Shown here piece after piece: positions 25,713-35,203 of a stretch of DNA of 64,000 nucleotides. This DNA comes from Planctomycetota bacterium (lineage in GTDB: Bacteria; Planctomycetota; Planctomycetia; Pirellulales; PALSA-1355). Positions within the stretch are counted from its first letter, which is position 1. Each line of letters begins with the position of its first letter. A program made the translations under genes and the position numbers. A model generated the notes under the pieces. It ran no database searches, was not told where the DNA came from, and was given only the letters and a program-made list of their open reading frames with translations. The stretch covers positions 1 through 64,000 of the forward strand of contig QQVE01000018.1 in NCBI GenBank assembly GCA_003389325.1, given 5' to 3'.

Positions 25713-25734
25713 CGCGCCGCCCAAGGGGGCGCGT
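25712..25734. terminator. Hairpin at the end of the DUF1080 gene
   Basis: ACGCGCC (25712-25718) and GGCGCGT (25728-25734) form a 7-bp stem that begins at the last base of the stop codon. It lies in the 46-bp gap between convergent genes. No T-run follows, so the terminator role is tentative. Confidence 0.4.
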
Positions 25735-25758
25735 GTCGAGGAAGCTTTCGCAAGCGAG

Positions 25759-26220
25759 CTACTTGGCTTCGCCGAGTTGCTTGCGCACCTGGTCCCACGC
25801 GTGACGGATCACCTGGTCAGCGGCGGCCTTGATCAGACCCGGGCTTACCGCCGAGATCAGTCCCTTGAGTTGCTCGATCCGCGCTTGCCACTCCAACCGC
25901 GTGCCTTCGGACTCAGGCACGATGTGCATCTGCGAGGCGATGCGCATCGAGACGCCGATGCCCTTGGCGTCGACGTTCATCGCTGCGCGCTGGGGCGGTT
26001 CGCACTCGGCCAGCGCCACGGTCAGCTTCATCGTTCCGCGCAGAAACGAGAATCCGGGCCGCACGACGCACTTGAGCGTTCGCTCGTCGACTTTCTCGGC
26101 CGAGACCAGATCGGGAATCGTCTTCCCCATCGCGTCCAGATCGGTCAACAACGCGTACACCTGCTCGGGCGAGGCCGCAAAGCGTTCCTCGCCGCCAAAC
26201 TCCATCGGCTGACCGGCCAC
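25759..26220 (-). CDS. SRPBCC / CoxG-like lipid-binding-fold protein
   Basis: 153 aa. The GTG at 26220 has GAGGAG six bases upstream; an in-frame ATG at 26205 is less well placed. FGGEERFAASPEQVYALLTDLDAMGKTIPDL is the typical start of carbon monoxide dehydrogenase subunit G-like proteins (helix-grip, START-like fold), and the C-terminal amphipathic helix fits too. No CO dehydrogenase genes are near, so this is a general ligand-binding protein of that fold. It starts 42 bp after the secreted hypothetical gene and is likely in its transcript. Confidence 0.75.
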   Translation of the reverse strand: MAGQPMEFGGEERFAASPEQVYALLTDLDAMGKTIPDLVSAEKVDERTLKCVVRPGFSFLRGTMKLTVALAECEPPQRAAMNVDAKGIGVSMRIASQMHIVPESEGTRLEWQARIEQLKGLISAVSPGLIKAAADQVIRHAWDQVRKQLGEAK

Positions 26221-26262
26221 GCGGTACTCCTCTCCTTGTGCGCCCTCGTTGGGGTTGGGCCC

Positions 26263-28041
26263 TTACGGCAAGGGCACCTGCCCGCCCTGGAACATCTGCC
26301 CCACGGCGAAGATGAACTGACCAATGCCGGCCACGACGCTTTCGGGCAGCACGATCTCGGCGTCGAGCCCGGTTTCCGAGACGCGGGCCGCCAGGCCGAT
26401 CGGCTCGGTTTCGGGGAACGGCGGAAGCTGCACCTGGCCGCCCAGAAGGGCGTCCATGAACGTCTGGATCATTTGCACCACGCCCTGCGGATTGAGGTAG
26501 GCGGCCCACTGGCTCCCCGCGGGCAACATGGCGGACGTCTTGGCGATGTCGGCGTCGGATTCCAGCCCCTTGGCGCCCGAGCGTACGTGCTCGACCCCGC
26601 GCAGCAATTGTTCCTTGCTGTAGGCCGAAACGACGGTCGTGTCGGTGGCCTTGGCCATGTAGACCGTCAGGTTGCCGCCGCCGAACAACTTGCCGAAGAA
26701 GTCCTGAAACTGCTCGGCGCCCGGGGCGTTGCCGTCCTGAATCTCGGCCAGCGCGTCGATTCGCGTCACCAGAGCGATGGCTTCGACGTCGCCCACTTTG
26801 ACCTCGCTCAGCTCGTACATCGGCTCGTCGTTGCCGGGAGTCTTGGCGCCATCGGCCAGCATGGCGAACATTTCGCGCGACAGGCGCACCTGCTCGTCGG
26901 CGTTGTCGACGTGTTCGACCGTGACGGCGGTGGAGAAGATCGAGTCGCCGGGCCGCATCATACTCAATACGCCGCCCGTGTAGCGTTTTCCTTTTTGCAG
27001 CTTTTCACCGATCTGCATGTACTTCTTCCGGTCCTCGTCATTGAGTCCCATCATTTGCATGCCGGAATCGCTCAATTGGCTGATCGCGTTCCAGACCGCG
27101 GGGCTGAAGTGAGCCGACACGCCGCCATAGGCGAGCACGTAATCGCCGGCGGGCACGCCGGCCAGCAGGCCCTCGGAGGGCGCCTTGACCTTCTTCGACC
27201 ACTGGGCCAGGTCGCCCTCGGGCACGAACAGCGCGCGGGCGGCGACGTGCAGCGTGGCGTCGTCTTCGATGCGGATGCCGGCCGCCAGGTGCGTCAACTG
27301 CTCGTCGGCCGCGGTAAGCAACTGCTTGAACATGCCGAACATCTGGCCCACGCTTGCCAGCGCCGCGGCTTCGGCCTCCGACGCGTCTTCGTCATCGGCG
27401 TCGGCATCGAGGTCCTCGGCGTCAGGCATCGCCTCGGCGAGCTTCTGGAACAGCAGCGACTTGCCCTTGGGAGTGACGACGACGGACAACTGCTGCTGGC
27501 CCATCCACTTCTTGAGCGGCTCGACCTGCGAACTCACGCTGGTGTCGGCGGCCAGAAACGTTTCGAGCGCGTCCTTGTTACTCACATCGAGCATGAAGAC
27601 CGCGAAATCGTCCTTCTTGCCGACGAGCACCTCCGAGCCGAACACGGTGGCCTTGGTGATCGCGGCGTCGGGGTCCTCGGGCGAAAGCGGAGCGATGAAC
27701 GCCGCGTAGTCGGTCACCGGCGCGATCACGAAGGGCGCCAGTCCCTCGACTTCTTTTCCTTCGGGTCCGGCCATCAAGGCAAAGGCCAGGCCGCCCTTTT
27801 CGTCCAATCCCTTGTCGACGCCGAGGTAGCCTTTGGCCATCGACAGCACGTCGGGTACCGGAATCTGCATCTTCTGCGTCAGCGTCGTGATGCGCTCGTT
27901 CGTGTCGGTCAGGTCGCTGATCACGGCGAAGCCGAGCACGTCGTCGGGAATGACCGTCAATGGGTCGGCCTGCGCAAACAGCGCCGCGGCGGACAACAGC
28001 CATACGACGGGCGCGGCTGCAAACGAAAGAGTGCGTGACAT
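26263..28041 (-). CDS. Secreted protein of unknown function
   Basis: 592 aa from the ATG at 28041, chosen for the clear signal peptide (about residues 1-23, ending LFAQ) and a GGGAG upstream. The frame is open further upstream, but without a credible start. I do not recognise the family. The mature protein begins with a VLGFAVISDL pattern, has an acidic run (EDLDADADDEDASEAEAA) near the middle, and alternates beta-rich stretches with helices, ending in a hydrophobic Gly/Phe/Gln tail. Internal resemblance such as FAVFMLDVSN versus NLTVYMAKAT suggests a duplicated alpha/beta domain. A TACAAT at 28107-28102 on this strand is a possible -10. Confidence 0.8.
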   Translation of the reverse strand: MSRTLSFAAAPVVWLLSAAALFAQADPLTVIPDDVLGFAVISDLTDTNERITTLTQKMQIPVPDVLSMAKGYLGVDKGLDEKGGLAFALMAGPEGKEVEGLAPFVIAPVTDYAAFIAPLSPEDPDAAITKATVFGSEVLVGKKDDFAVFMLDVSNKDALETFLAADTSVSSQVEPLKKWMGQQQLSVVVTPKGKSLLFQKLAEAMPDAEDLDADADDEDASEAEAAALASVGQMFGMFKQLLTAADEQLTHLAAGIRIEDDATLHVAARALFVPEGDLAQWSKKVKAPSEGLLAGVPAGDYVLAYGGVSAHFSPAVWNAISQLSDSGMQMMGLNDEDRKKYMQIGEKLQKGKRYTGGVLSMMRPGDSIFSTAVTVEHVDNADEQVRLSREMFAMLADGAKTPGNDEPMYELSEVKVGDVEAIALVTRIDALAEIQDGNAPGAEQFQDFFGKLFGGGNLTVYMAKATDTTVVSAYSKEQLLRGVEHVRSGAKGLESDADIAKTSAMLPAGSQWAAYLNPQGVVQMIQTFMDALLGGQVQLPPFPETEPIGLAARVSETGLDAEIVLPESVVAGIGQFIFAVGQMFQGGQVPLP

Positions 28042-28193
28042 GTTGGACTCCCTGGGCAAGATGGTGCACGTTTTCTTTGAACCGCGACGCCAAGCGCCAG
28101 TATTGTAGCTTTCTCCCGCACAACCGGCCAGTTTCGCCCGGCTGTGGCGAATCTGGCGTGCGAACCGGCTTGAAGTGGCCCGTTGCGGCCGAC

Positions 28194-29450
28194 CTACGGC
28201 TGCGAGGCGTGCGCGTGCATCAACTCGACCAGCCGTTCGGCCAGCGCTCGGGCGAATGCCGGGTCGTTGATGTGGGCATCCAACTCGCGAATGTCGAGCT
28301 CGGGTCCGCCGGCCCGCAAGGCCGCGAACAACGCCTGGCGGGCCGCCGGATCGTCGAACGGCTGCCCCTGGCGATCGAGGGCCGAAACTCCCTGGCTGGG
28401 CAGCAGCACCGACACCGGCCCCTTGGCAGCCGAGAGTTTCCGCGCGATTTCGGCACCGATGGCCGCACATTCGGCGTGCGTCGTGCGCATCAGCGTCACG
28501 TTGGGGTTGTGTTCGTAGAACGTCCGCTCGCGAAATCGATCGGGCACGCTCCCGAGCCCGTGAAAGTTGACCATGTCAGTCGCGCCCACGGATACGACCT
28601 GCGGCACGCCGCATTCGGCGGCCGCGGTCAAACGTTGCGGTCCCGCCGACAGCACGCCGCCGACCAGTTCGTCGGCCAACTCGGTCGTGGTGATATCGAG
28701 CACGCCTTCGACGAGTCCTTCGCGCACCAGCGACTCCATGGCTTGGCCGCCGGAGCCGGTGGCGTGGAACACCAGCACTTCATAGCCGGCCGCTTCAAGC
28801 ACCGTCTTGGCCGCCTCGACGCACGCAGTCGTGACGCCGAACATCGTGGCGGTGACCAGCGGGCGCGATTCTTCGGCGGCGGCACCTTTCTCGAACAGGA
28901 CCATGCCGGCCATCGCCCGTGCCGCCTCGCCGAGCACTTCGCGCGTCAAGCGATTGAGACCCGAGATGTCGGCGATGGAGTTGAGCATCAAGACATCTTT
29001 GTCGCCGACGTAGTGTCGCACTTGCCCGCTGGCCAGGGTGCTGACCAACAGCTTGGGAATGCCGACGGGCAGGGCCCGCATGGCTGCGCTGCCGATCGTG
29101 GTTCCGGCGGAGCCTCCCAGCGCCAGGACGCCTGCAACGGTGTCCCTGGCGTGGGCCTGCGCGATCCAGGCGGCGGCTCCCCGCGCCGCGGCGCTGACGG
29201 CCGCTCCACGGTCGCCGGCCTCGGCGAGTTTCGCGGCGTCTTCACCCACGGCAGCGAACACTTCCTGCCGGTCGACGTTTCCCCGCACTGCCGGCGGATG
29301 CAGGCAGCCGACGTCGACCAGTTGCACGCCGACTCCATAGCCCGCGAGCAGATCGCGCACGAACGCCGCCTCGTGTCCCTTGGTGTCGAGCGTCGCGAGT
29401 ACAAACACGTCGCGATGTGTGCCTAGTTGTGTCTCCGCCAATTTGCTCAT
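28194..29450 (-). CDS. Tm-1-like / UPF0261 ATP-binding protein
   Basis: 418 aa. VFVLATLDTKGHEAAFVRDLL is the usual N-terminus of UPF0261, whose plant relative Tm-1 binds ATP and a viral replicase. KLLVSTLASGQVRHYVGDKDVLML, VFHATGSGGQAMESLV and MRTTHAECAAIGAEIARKL are also typical. Bacterial function is not established. The ATG overlaps the stop codon of the PEP-CTERM gene in ATGA, an unexpected coupling of a cytoplasmic protein with a surface protein. A fungal/bacterial subset is fused to a TIM-barrel domain; it is absent here. Confidence 0.85.
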   Translation of the reverse strand: MSKLAETQLGTHRDVFVLATLDTKGHEAAFVRDLLAGYGVGVQLVDVGCLHPPAVRGNVDRQEVFAAVGEDAAKLAEAGDRGAAVSAAARGAAAWIAQAHARDTVAGVLALGGSAGTTIGSAAMRALPVGIPKLLVSTLASGQVRHYVGDKDVLMLNSIADISGLNRLTREVLGEAARAMAGMVLFEKGAAAEESRPLVTATMFGVTTACVEAAKTVLEAAGYEVLVFHATGSGGQAMESLVREGLVEGVLDITTTELADELVGGVLSAGPQRLTAAAECGVPQVVSVGATDMVNFHGLGSVPDRFRERTFYEHNPNVTLMRTTHAECAAIGAEIARKLSAAKGPVSVLLPSQGVSALDRQGQPFDDPAARQALFAALRAGGPELDIRELDAHINDPAFARALAERLVELMHAHASQP

Positions 29451-31210
29451 GGCGATGGAAGTCCCACGTTGTTGAGCCGACGGCCGCGCCGGCTTCTCCG
29501 CCGATAAGCCACCAGTAGCATGGCGGCCAGCCCACTGCCCCCAAGCACCACGGCCGACGGCTCGGGGACGAGCGACACGAGAATAACCGCGTTCGGCGTG
29601 ATTTGCAGATCGAAGATGTCGGCGTTGTGGCCAATCAACGCGAGCGATCCGGCGACGCCTTCTTCGGCTGTCAGCACGACGAACTGCTGGCCAAGTGCTG
29701 GGATGAAGCCCCCGGAAAACTCAACGCGAAGTCTGCCGTCCAACATGGCCGAACCGCCGAGCGTGATCGTGCTCAAGCCGGTCTGGTCGATGATCGATTC
29801 GATGACGGCCGTCGTCTCGGGCCGGGTGGCTAGCGCGGGCCCCATCGAGAAGCTCCCCTCGACGTCGATCTGGCTAAGCCCCCCGACCACGCTGAATCGC
29901 TTCACCGATCGATTGGCGTCCCCGAGGACGAGGTTGCCTCCGACGGCCAGGCTACCGTTCTCGATGCGGAACTCGCCCAGGCCCGCGTCATCATCGGCGA
30001 TGATCAGGTCACCCGTGATCGAGTGCGTGCCACCGATCTGTTCGAAATAGCCGACACCGCCATGGCCTGCGCGGTATCCGACGTATTCGTTGCCGCCGAC
30101 TTCGAGGCTCCCGGCGCTCAGTTCGTATCGTCCGGAGGAGGCTGTGACGCTGGATCCGTATCCGACGTGCAGGTCGGCAGAAACCGTATTCGTGCCGCCG
30201 GACTGTATGAAGTTGCCGACGCCGTTGATGCCCAGGCTCTCTTCCGGGGCCGTGAGAGCGCCCCCTGAGAGCGAGTAGGATGCCGTATGGCCGGCTCCTG
30301 AGCCGACGCGCAGAAAGCCGGTGACGCGATTGGTGCCGGCGGATTGCTCGAATGCTGCGCCGGCGAAGTCACCGATGAGCTCGATGCGAGCTGTCAGTTC
30401 GGCGCCAACGCCGCTTAGTACGTAGCGTGCGGATTGCGGAGCCACGCCGTCTTGTCCCATTGTTAGCCGGTCTGCCGTATGTGTTCCGCCCGAGTGAATG
30501 AACTCCGCGTGTCCAAACAGTCCGACGACGCTGGTGGTGGTCGTCAACGTGCCTTGCTCCAGGACGTACTGCGCGTGCGAGTCCTCCAGTTCCGCCATGC
30601 GAAGCGTTGCGATCTCGCTCGTGCCGCCACTCTGAACCAAAGCGCCAGTGCCTCGCCCGCCGATGCTCAATTCACGCAGCACACGGAATGAGCCGGCCCG
30701 CAGATTGTAGATGCCGATGCCCGAGGCGGTGTTGCCGAATCTCATTGCTTGGTCGGTGAGGGTGACCTGGCCGCCGTTCTGATCGAACTGCCCGGACCCC
30801 TGAAGGCCTAAATTGAACCCGCGATAGATCGTCAGCGAACCATCCTGCATCGTGTAACTGCCCAGCGAGCCTACGCCCTGGGCAATGGTTAGATGGCCGT
30901 CGTCGATGTCCAGCGAGCCGCCGGTCTGCAACAGGTGGCCCGAGTTAGACATGCCGAGCCGGACACCGTCGGCCTCCGCCGTGCCGCCCGCGATTTCTGT
31001 CGTACCACCGTTGTCGACGATTGCGGTATGCGAAGTAGAAGGGACTCCGGCGGACCAATGAGTGCCATCGAACCAGTTGGCCGCGGACGAGGGCGACGCT
31101 TGCCAATTCGTGGGCGCTTGCGCTTGCGCCGAGACGGCAGCCCCGACCAGCGCGGCGGCAATTGGCAAACGCCGCACCAGGCCGGCCCGAGCCGGTAGTA
31201 GTGAGCTCAT
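29447..31210 (-). CDS. PEP-CTERM sorting-domain protein with beta-helix-like repeats
   Basis: 587 aa. The ATG at 31210 follows AGAGAGG and opens a signal peptide (about residues 1-30, ending AQAQA). The body is a run of imperfect repeats of the form GxGxFxQSGGTxxVxGxLxxG, each about 45-50 residues, as in autotransporter-associated or pectin-lyase-like beta-helices. The C-terminus has VPEPSAVVLGG, a hydrophobic segment and the arginine cluster YRRRSRRGRR, the full PEP-CTERM signal recognised by exosortase. The protein is therefore predicted to be exported, processed and placed in the extracellular matrix. No exosortase gene is in the window. Confidence 0.88.
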   Translation of the reverse strand: MSSLLPARAGLVRRLPIAAALVGAAVSAQAQAPTNWQASPSSAANWFDGTHWSAGVPSTSHTAIVDNGGTTEIAGGTAEADGVRLGMSNSGHLLQTGGSLDIDDGHLTIAQGVGSLGSYTMQDGSLTIYRGFNLGLQGSGQFDQNGGQVTLTDQAMRFGNTASGIGIYNLRAGSFRVLRELSIGGRGTGALVQSGGTSEIATLRMAELEDSHAQYVLEQGTLTTTTSVVGLFGHAEFIHSGGTHTADRLTMGQDGVAPQSARYVLSGVGAELTARIELIGDFAGAAFEQSAGTNRVTGFLRVGSGAGHTASYSLSGGALTAPEESLGINGVGNFIQSGGTNTVSADLHVGYGSSVTASSGRYELSAGSLEVGGNEYVGYRAGHGGVGYFEQIGGTHSITGDLIIADDDAGLGEFRIENGSLAVGGNLVLGDANRSVKRFSVVGGLSQIDVEGSFSMGPALATRPETTAVIESIIDQTGLSTITLGGSAMLDGRLRVEFSGGFIPALGQQFVVLTAEEGVAGSLALIGHNADIFDLQITPNAVILVSLVPEPSAVVLGGSGLAAMLLVAYRRRSRRGRRLNNVGLPSP

Positions 31211-31433
31211 GAGCGGTACCTCTCTTCTGCGGGCATGGAGGAGTGCCAGGTTGACCCCAACCACAGAACGAGAGTCTACCCCACGGACTCGGTCGTTTCC
31301 ACGACGCGACAAATAGCGCGCTGCCGAACGTTCCACCGGCGGCCGTTGCTTTCGGGACGCTCCCAAGGATGGACGCCGTTTGAGTAGCTCGCGTTGAGAC
31401 GCTCGCCGATGGTCCTTGGCGTGGGAAAATGCC

Positions 31434-31877
31434 CTACGCCCGCCCCACCTGGTCGAGCAAGTCGGGCACGGCGGCGACGACTTTTTCCACTTCCAGGCGC
31501 GTCTCGGCCAGCGCTTCCTGGGCGGCGTCCATGTCGCCGGCGCGGGCGGCCTGCTCCAACTCGGCGGCGCGGGCGCTGAGCGTGCCGGCGGAAAGATTGG
31601 CCGCTACGCCCTTGAGCGTATGGGCTTCGCGGGCGAGATCAACGCAGTTGTTCGATTCGATCGCCCGCGCAAGCGCATTCAATTGGTCGACCGAGCGCAT
31701 GGCAAACTTGTGCAGGATCATGCGGCAGAAGACCTCATCGTCGAGACAGCGGCGCAGCAGACCTTCGAGATCGATGAGCGACGCTTCGGCGGGATGGGGT
31801 GCGTGCCCTTTGGCCCCTGCGGCACGCAATGCGCCCGTTTCGGAAACGGGCCGGGAGGAGATCACGGAACCTTTCAT
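31434..31877 (-). CDS. Orphan histidine phosphotransfer (HPt) domain protein
   Basis: 147 aa from the ATG at 31877, with GGAGAA about ten bases upstream. AREAHTLKGVAANLSA contains the phosphorylatable histidine (H86) in the HxLKG motif of HPt domains, inside a predicted four-helix bundle covering about residues 35-147. The first 30 residues look disordered. It should relay phosphate between a hybrid kinase and a response regulator, but neither is nearby, so its partners are unknown. Confidence 0.85.
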   Translation of the reverse strand: MKGSVISSRPVSETGALRAAGAKGHAPHPAEASLIDLEGLLRRCLDDEVFCRMILHKFAMRSVDQLNALARAIESNNCVDLAREAHTLKGVAANLSAGTLSARAAELEQAARAGDMDAAQEALAETRLEVEKVVAAVPDLLDQVGRA

Positions 31878-32073
31878 TTCGACTGAATTTCTCCGGCGGC
31901 GTTTGCAGGATCCAAGGTCAGCGGCCAGCAAGCGAAGTGCCCGTCTAGTAATGTACCACGTTCCCCGGAACGACCCTGCCGGTTGCAACGGTTGCGCGGC
32001 AGGCGCACGGAAAAAGTTCGTTCATATCGCGTGACCGTGCGATCGCAGGCGGCCCATCTGCCGGTCGCTCCTG

Positions 32074-32931
32074 CTACGACGCACACTCCTGCTCAGTGGA
32101 GCCATCTTCGCTGGAGCCGTCCCGTCTCTCGACTCGCACGAGCTCGAATCCCGCTCTCCGCATCATTCGCTCGGAAAGATAGACGCTGGCCAGGTATCCC
32201 AGCATGTAGGGGAACGACCATCCGAGAGAGCGGATTCCTGCTACGGCGACCAACGCCACGGCCGCAAGAACGAGCAGTGCCGAACTTCGCGCCGAGCGTG
32301 CCGTGCGAAATGCAACCGGCGCCACGGCCAACGCGGCCAAGGACCGCACGCCATCGCGCAGAAACGGGTAGACAAGGAGCCCCGGTGACGGCTGCGATCT
32401 CGAGGCTCCAAAGGCGATCGCACAGAACGCCGTCAGCCCAAACAGATCGGCGAGGGAAAAACCCAGCCTACGGTTTCGCCAGCCCGCACACGCGTCCACG
32501 TCGGGTCTCGCGATACGCCACCGCAACACCGTGCGCGCCAGCAGAAATGCGGCCCCGCACACGCCGAACAGCGTCAGTTGGTATGCCAAATACTGCGGCA
32601 GCGTGGGGCGCAGCGAATTGGGAAAGAAGGGCCACATTGCCAGCGTGGGACCGACGATGACAATCATCCAACTCACGAGCAGCACGACGCAACGGACGAC
32701 AACATGCTGACCGGCAAACACGGCCCACATGGCCAGCAGCGCGGGTTGTGAGACCACGACGCCAAACAGCATGATGGCCGGCAAGTACATCCACCTGTCG
32801 GACCACGGCACCAGGAACAGCATCGCCAGGCTACAGATGCCGTGGGCTGCCAGCAGCCTCACGAAAAGGCGTCGGCTTCGAGCGGCGGAGGATGCCCCTT
32901 GCATGGAGAACGCCCTGGTTTCGAGGCACAT
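32074..32931 (-). CDS. Polytopic membrane protein, unknown function
   Basis: About 285 aa if started at the ATG at 32931; an ATG at 32904 is an alternative, and neither has a strong ribosome-binding site. Roughly eight hydrophobic segments are visible, for example ICSLAMLFLVPWSDRWMYL, LLAMWAVFAGQHVVVRCVVL and LADLFGLTAFCAIAFGA. The Cys-rich linker DACAGWRNRRLGFSLADL recalls planctomycete membrane proteins that carry an RRLGFSLADLL-type motif ahead of two helices. No transporter or enzyme signature is seen. It is divergent from metG. Confidence 0.65.
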   Translation of the reverse strand: MCLETRAFSMQGASSAARSRRLFVRLLAAHGICSLAMLFLVPWSDRWMYLPAIMLFGVVVSQPALLAMWAVFAGQHVVVRCVVLLVSWMIVIVGPTLAMWPFFPNSLRPTLPQYLAYQLTLFGVCGAAFLLARTVLRWRIARPDVDACAGWRNRRLGFSLADLFGLTAFCAIAFGASRSQPSPGLLVYPFLRDGVRSLAALAVAPVAFRTARSARSSALLVLAAVALVAVAGIRSLGWSFPYMLGYLASVYLSERMMRRAGFELVRVERRDGSSEDGSTEQECAS

Positions 32932-33042
32932 TGTGGTCGCAACCCCGACGGTGGCGAAACGCCCCCGCAACAAGCGATCAGGCGGCATTCCGGCGTGAAC
33001 CCACAACGCCTCTCTGGCCTCACACCTATGGGCATTCGCCGC

Positions 33043-33048
33043 TACAAT
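33043..33048 (+). promoter_or_regulatory. -10 element TACAAT upstream of metG
   Basis: TACAAT in GCCGCTACAATAG, 24 bases before the metG ATG at 33073. No good -35 box at standard spacing. The same GCTACAAT form occurs before the serine hydrolase at 20959. Confidence 0.45.
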
Positions 33049-33072
33049 AGTGCGTTTTACACCCTTTCTTGA

Positions 33073-35178
33073 ATGACAACCAACGTGACGCCCGAATCGC
33101 CCCAAACCGCCGGCACGCCGCGGCGCAAGATCCTGGTGACCGCCGCCCTGCCCTACGCCAACGGGCATATCCACCTGGGGCACCTGGTCGAGTACATCCA
33201 GACCGACATCTGGGTGCGGTTCCAGAAGCTGCGCGGGCACGACTGCATTTACCTGTGCGCCGACGATACGCACGGCACGGCGATCATGATTCGCGCCCGC
33301 CAGGAGGGCCGCAGCGAGGAAGCCCTGATCGCCGACATGCAACAGGCCCACGTCGCGGACTTCGCGGGCTTCGACGTCGAGTTCGACAACTACGGCAGCA
33401 CGCACAGCGACGAGAACCGCGCGCTGTGTGCCGAGATCTGGTCGAAGCTCCGCGCCGCCGGACTGGTGAGCGAGAAAGAAGTTTCGCAGCTCTACGACGT
33501 CGAGGCCGGTACGTTCCTGGCCGATCGCTTCGTGAAGGGCACATGCCCCATTTGCAAGGCGCCGGATCAGTACGGCGACAATTGCGACAAGTGTGGCGCG
33601 GCTTATAGCGCGACGGAATTGATCGAGCCGCGAAGCACCCTCACCGGCGCCGTGCCCGAAATTCGGTCTGCGAATCACTTGTTCGTACAAATCGAGCAAC
33701 TGCACGAGTTTCTCACGGAGTGGACACAATCGGGCGAGCACCTGCAACGCGAAGTCGCCAACTATTTGGCTGGGCACTTTCTTGGCGACCCACTTCGCGA
33801 CTGGGACGTTTCCCGACCGGCTGCCTACTTCGGCTTCGAGATCCCGGACAGCCCCGGCAACTATTGGTTTGTGTGGTTCGACGCGCCGATCGGCTACATG
33901 GCCTCGACCGCCCAGTGGTGCAAGAAGCACGGCCAGAAGTTCGACGACTGGTACCGCAACCCGAACGTCGAAATTCACCACTTCATCGGCAAGGACATCA
34001 CGTACTTTCACACGCTGTTCTGGCCGGCGATGCTCAAGACAGCGGGCTTCACGCTGCCGGCCAAGATCCACGTGCACGGCTTTCTCACCGTCGACGGCGA
34101 GAAGATGTCGAAGACCAAGGGCACGTTCGTTCGCGCCTCGACGTACTTGAACCACCTGGACCCCGTGTACCTGCGCTACTACTACGCCTCGAAACTGGGA
34201 CCCGGGCTCGACGACCTGGACCTGAATCGTGACGAGTTCGTTTCGAAGGTCAACTCCGACCTGGTCGGCAAGGTCGTGAACCTGGCCAGCCGCACGGCCA
34301 AGTTCGTCGCCGAGAGTGGGCTCTCGAAAAAGTATCCCGACGACGGCGGCTTGTTCGCCGACGCGGCGGCCCAGGGCGACGCGATCGCCGCGGCCTACGA
34401 AGCCTGCGACTATAACCGTGCCATGCGGCTGGTGATGGCCCTGGCCGATCGAGCCAACCAGCACGTCGAAACGCTGGCCCCCTGGAAGCTGAAGAACGAC
34501 CCCGACCGCGCCGCCGAACTGCAGGACGGGTGCACGGTCGCGTTGAATCTGTTTCGGCAAATCGTCATCTACCTGGCGCCCGTGCTGCCCAGCCTGCAAC
34601 GTCAGGCCGCCGAACTATTGGGTGGCGGCGTGGGCCACTGGGACGACGCCAGGCAACCGCAGTTGGGCGTGCCGATCCATCCCTTCAAACACATGATCAA
34701 GCGCGTCGAGGCCAAGCAACTCGAAGCGATGGTCGCTGAAAGTAAACAGGAGTTTGCCGTGAGCGAGCAGCAATCCGCCGAATCATCCGCCGCACCGCCC
34801 GAAGAGGCCGATAGCCCCGCGCCGCTGGAAGCCGAGCCGCTGGTGACCGATTTGATCACGATCGACGACTTCGTGAAGGTCGACTTGCGCGTGGCCCGAA
34901 TCCTGTCGGCCGAGGAAGTGCCCAAGGCCAAGAAGCTGTTGAAGCTGACCCTCTCGCTGGGCGGCGACGAGCGGCGCACGGTGTTCGCCGGCATCAAGAA
35001 CGCCTATGAGCCCGACAAGCTGGTGGGCCGGCTGGTGGTCGTGGTGGCCAACCTGGCGCCACGTCAGATGACCTTCGGCACGAGCGAGGGCATGGTGATT
35101 GCCTCGGGCCCCGGTGGGCCGGACGTGTTTCTGCTCAGCCCCGACAGCGGTGCCCAGCCCGGGCAGCGGGTGCACTAG
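33073..35178 (+). CDS. metG: Methionyl-tRNA synthetase
   Basis: 701 aa, cytoplasmic, charges tRNA-Met. [16 protein letters not shown] holds the class I HIGH motif (HLGH at 34-37) and GEKMSKTKG the KMSKS motif (about 344-348). [18 protein letters not shown] (about 159-176) is the zinc-binding knuckle. An Ala/Pro/Glu-rich linker leads to a C-terminal Trbp111-like tRNA-binding domain (about residues 595-701, [20 protein letters not shown]), which allows dimerisation. Length and order match the long bacterial MetG. The next gene converges after 25 bp. Confidence 0.98.
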   Translation: MTTNVTPESPQTAGTPRRKILVTAALPYANGHIHLGHLVEYIQTDIWVRFQKLRGHDCIYLCADDTHGTAIMIRARQEGRSEEALIADMQQAHVADFAGFDVEFDNYGSTHSDENRALCAEIWSKLRAAGLVSEKEVSQLYDVEAGTFLADRFVKGTCPICKAPDQYGDNCDKCGAAYSATELIEPRSTLTGAVPEIRSANHLFVQIEQLHEFLTEWTQSGEHLQREVANYLAGHFLGDPLRDWDVSRPAAYFGFEIPDSPGNYWFVWFDAPIGYMASTAQWCKKHGQKFDDWYRNPNVEIHHFIGKDITYFHTLFWPAMLKTAGFTLPAKIHVHGFLTVDGEKMSKTKGTFVRASTYLNHLDPVYLRYYYASKLGPGLDDLDLNRDEFVSKVNSDLVGKVVNLASRTAKFVAESGLSKKYPDDGGLFADAAAQGDAIAAAYEACDYNRAMRLVMALADRANQHVETLAPWKLKNDPDRAAELQDGCTVALNLFRQIVIYLAPVLPSLQRQAAELLGGGVGHWDDARQPQLGVPIHPFKHMIKRVEAKQLEAMVAESKQEFAVSEQQSAESSAAPPEEADSPAPLEAEPLVTDLITIDDFVKVDLRVARILSAEEVPKAKKLLKLTLSLGGDERRTVFAGIKNAYEPDKLVGRLVVVVANLAPRQMTFGTSEGMVIASGPGGPDVFLLSPDSGAQPGQRVH

Positions 35179-35203
35179 GCGATCGTGACTCAGCGGCCGC
35201 GGC

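Noticed and set aside
32932-34599. Upstream extension of the membrane protein frame across metG
   Set aside because: The extension is antisense to metG and lacks membrane segments; the real gene begins near 32931.
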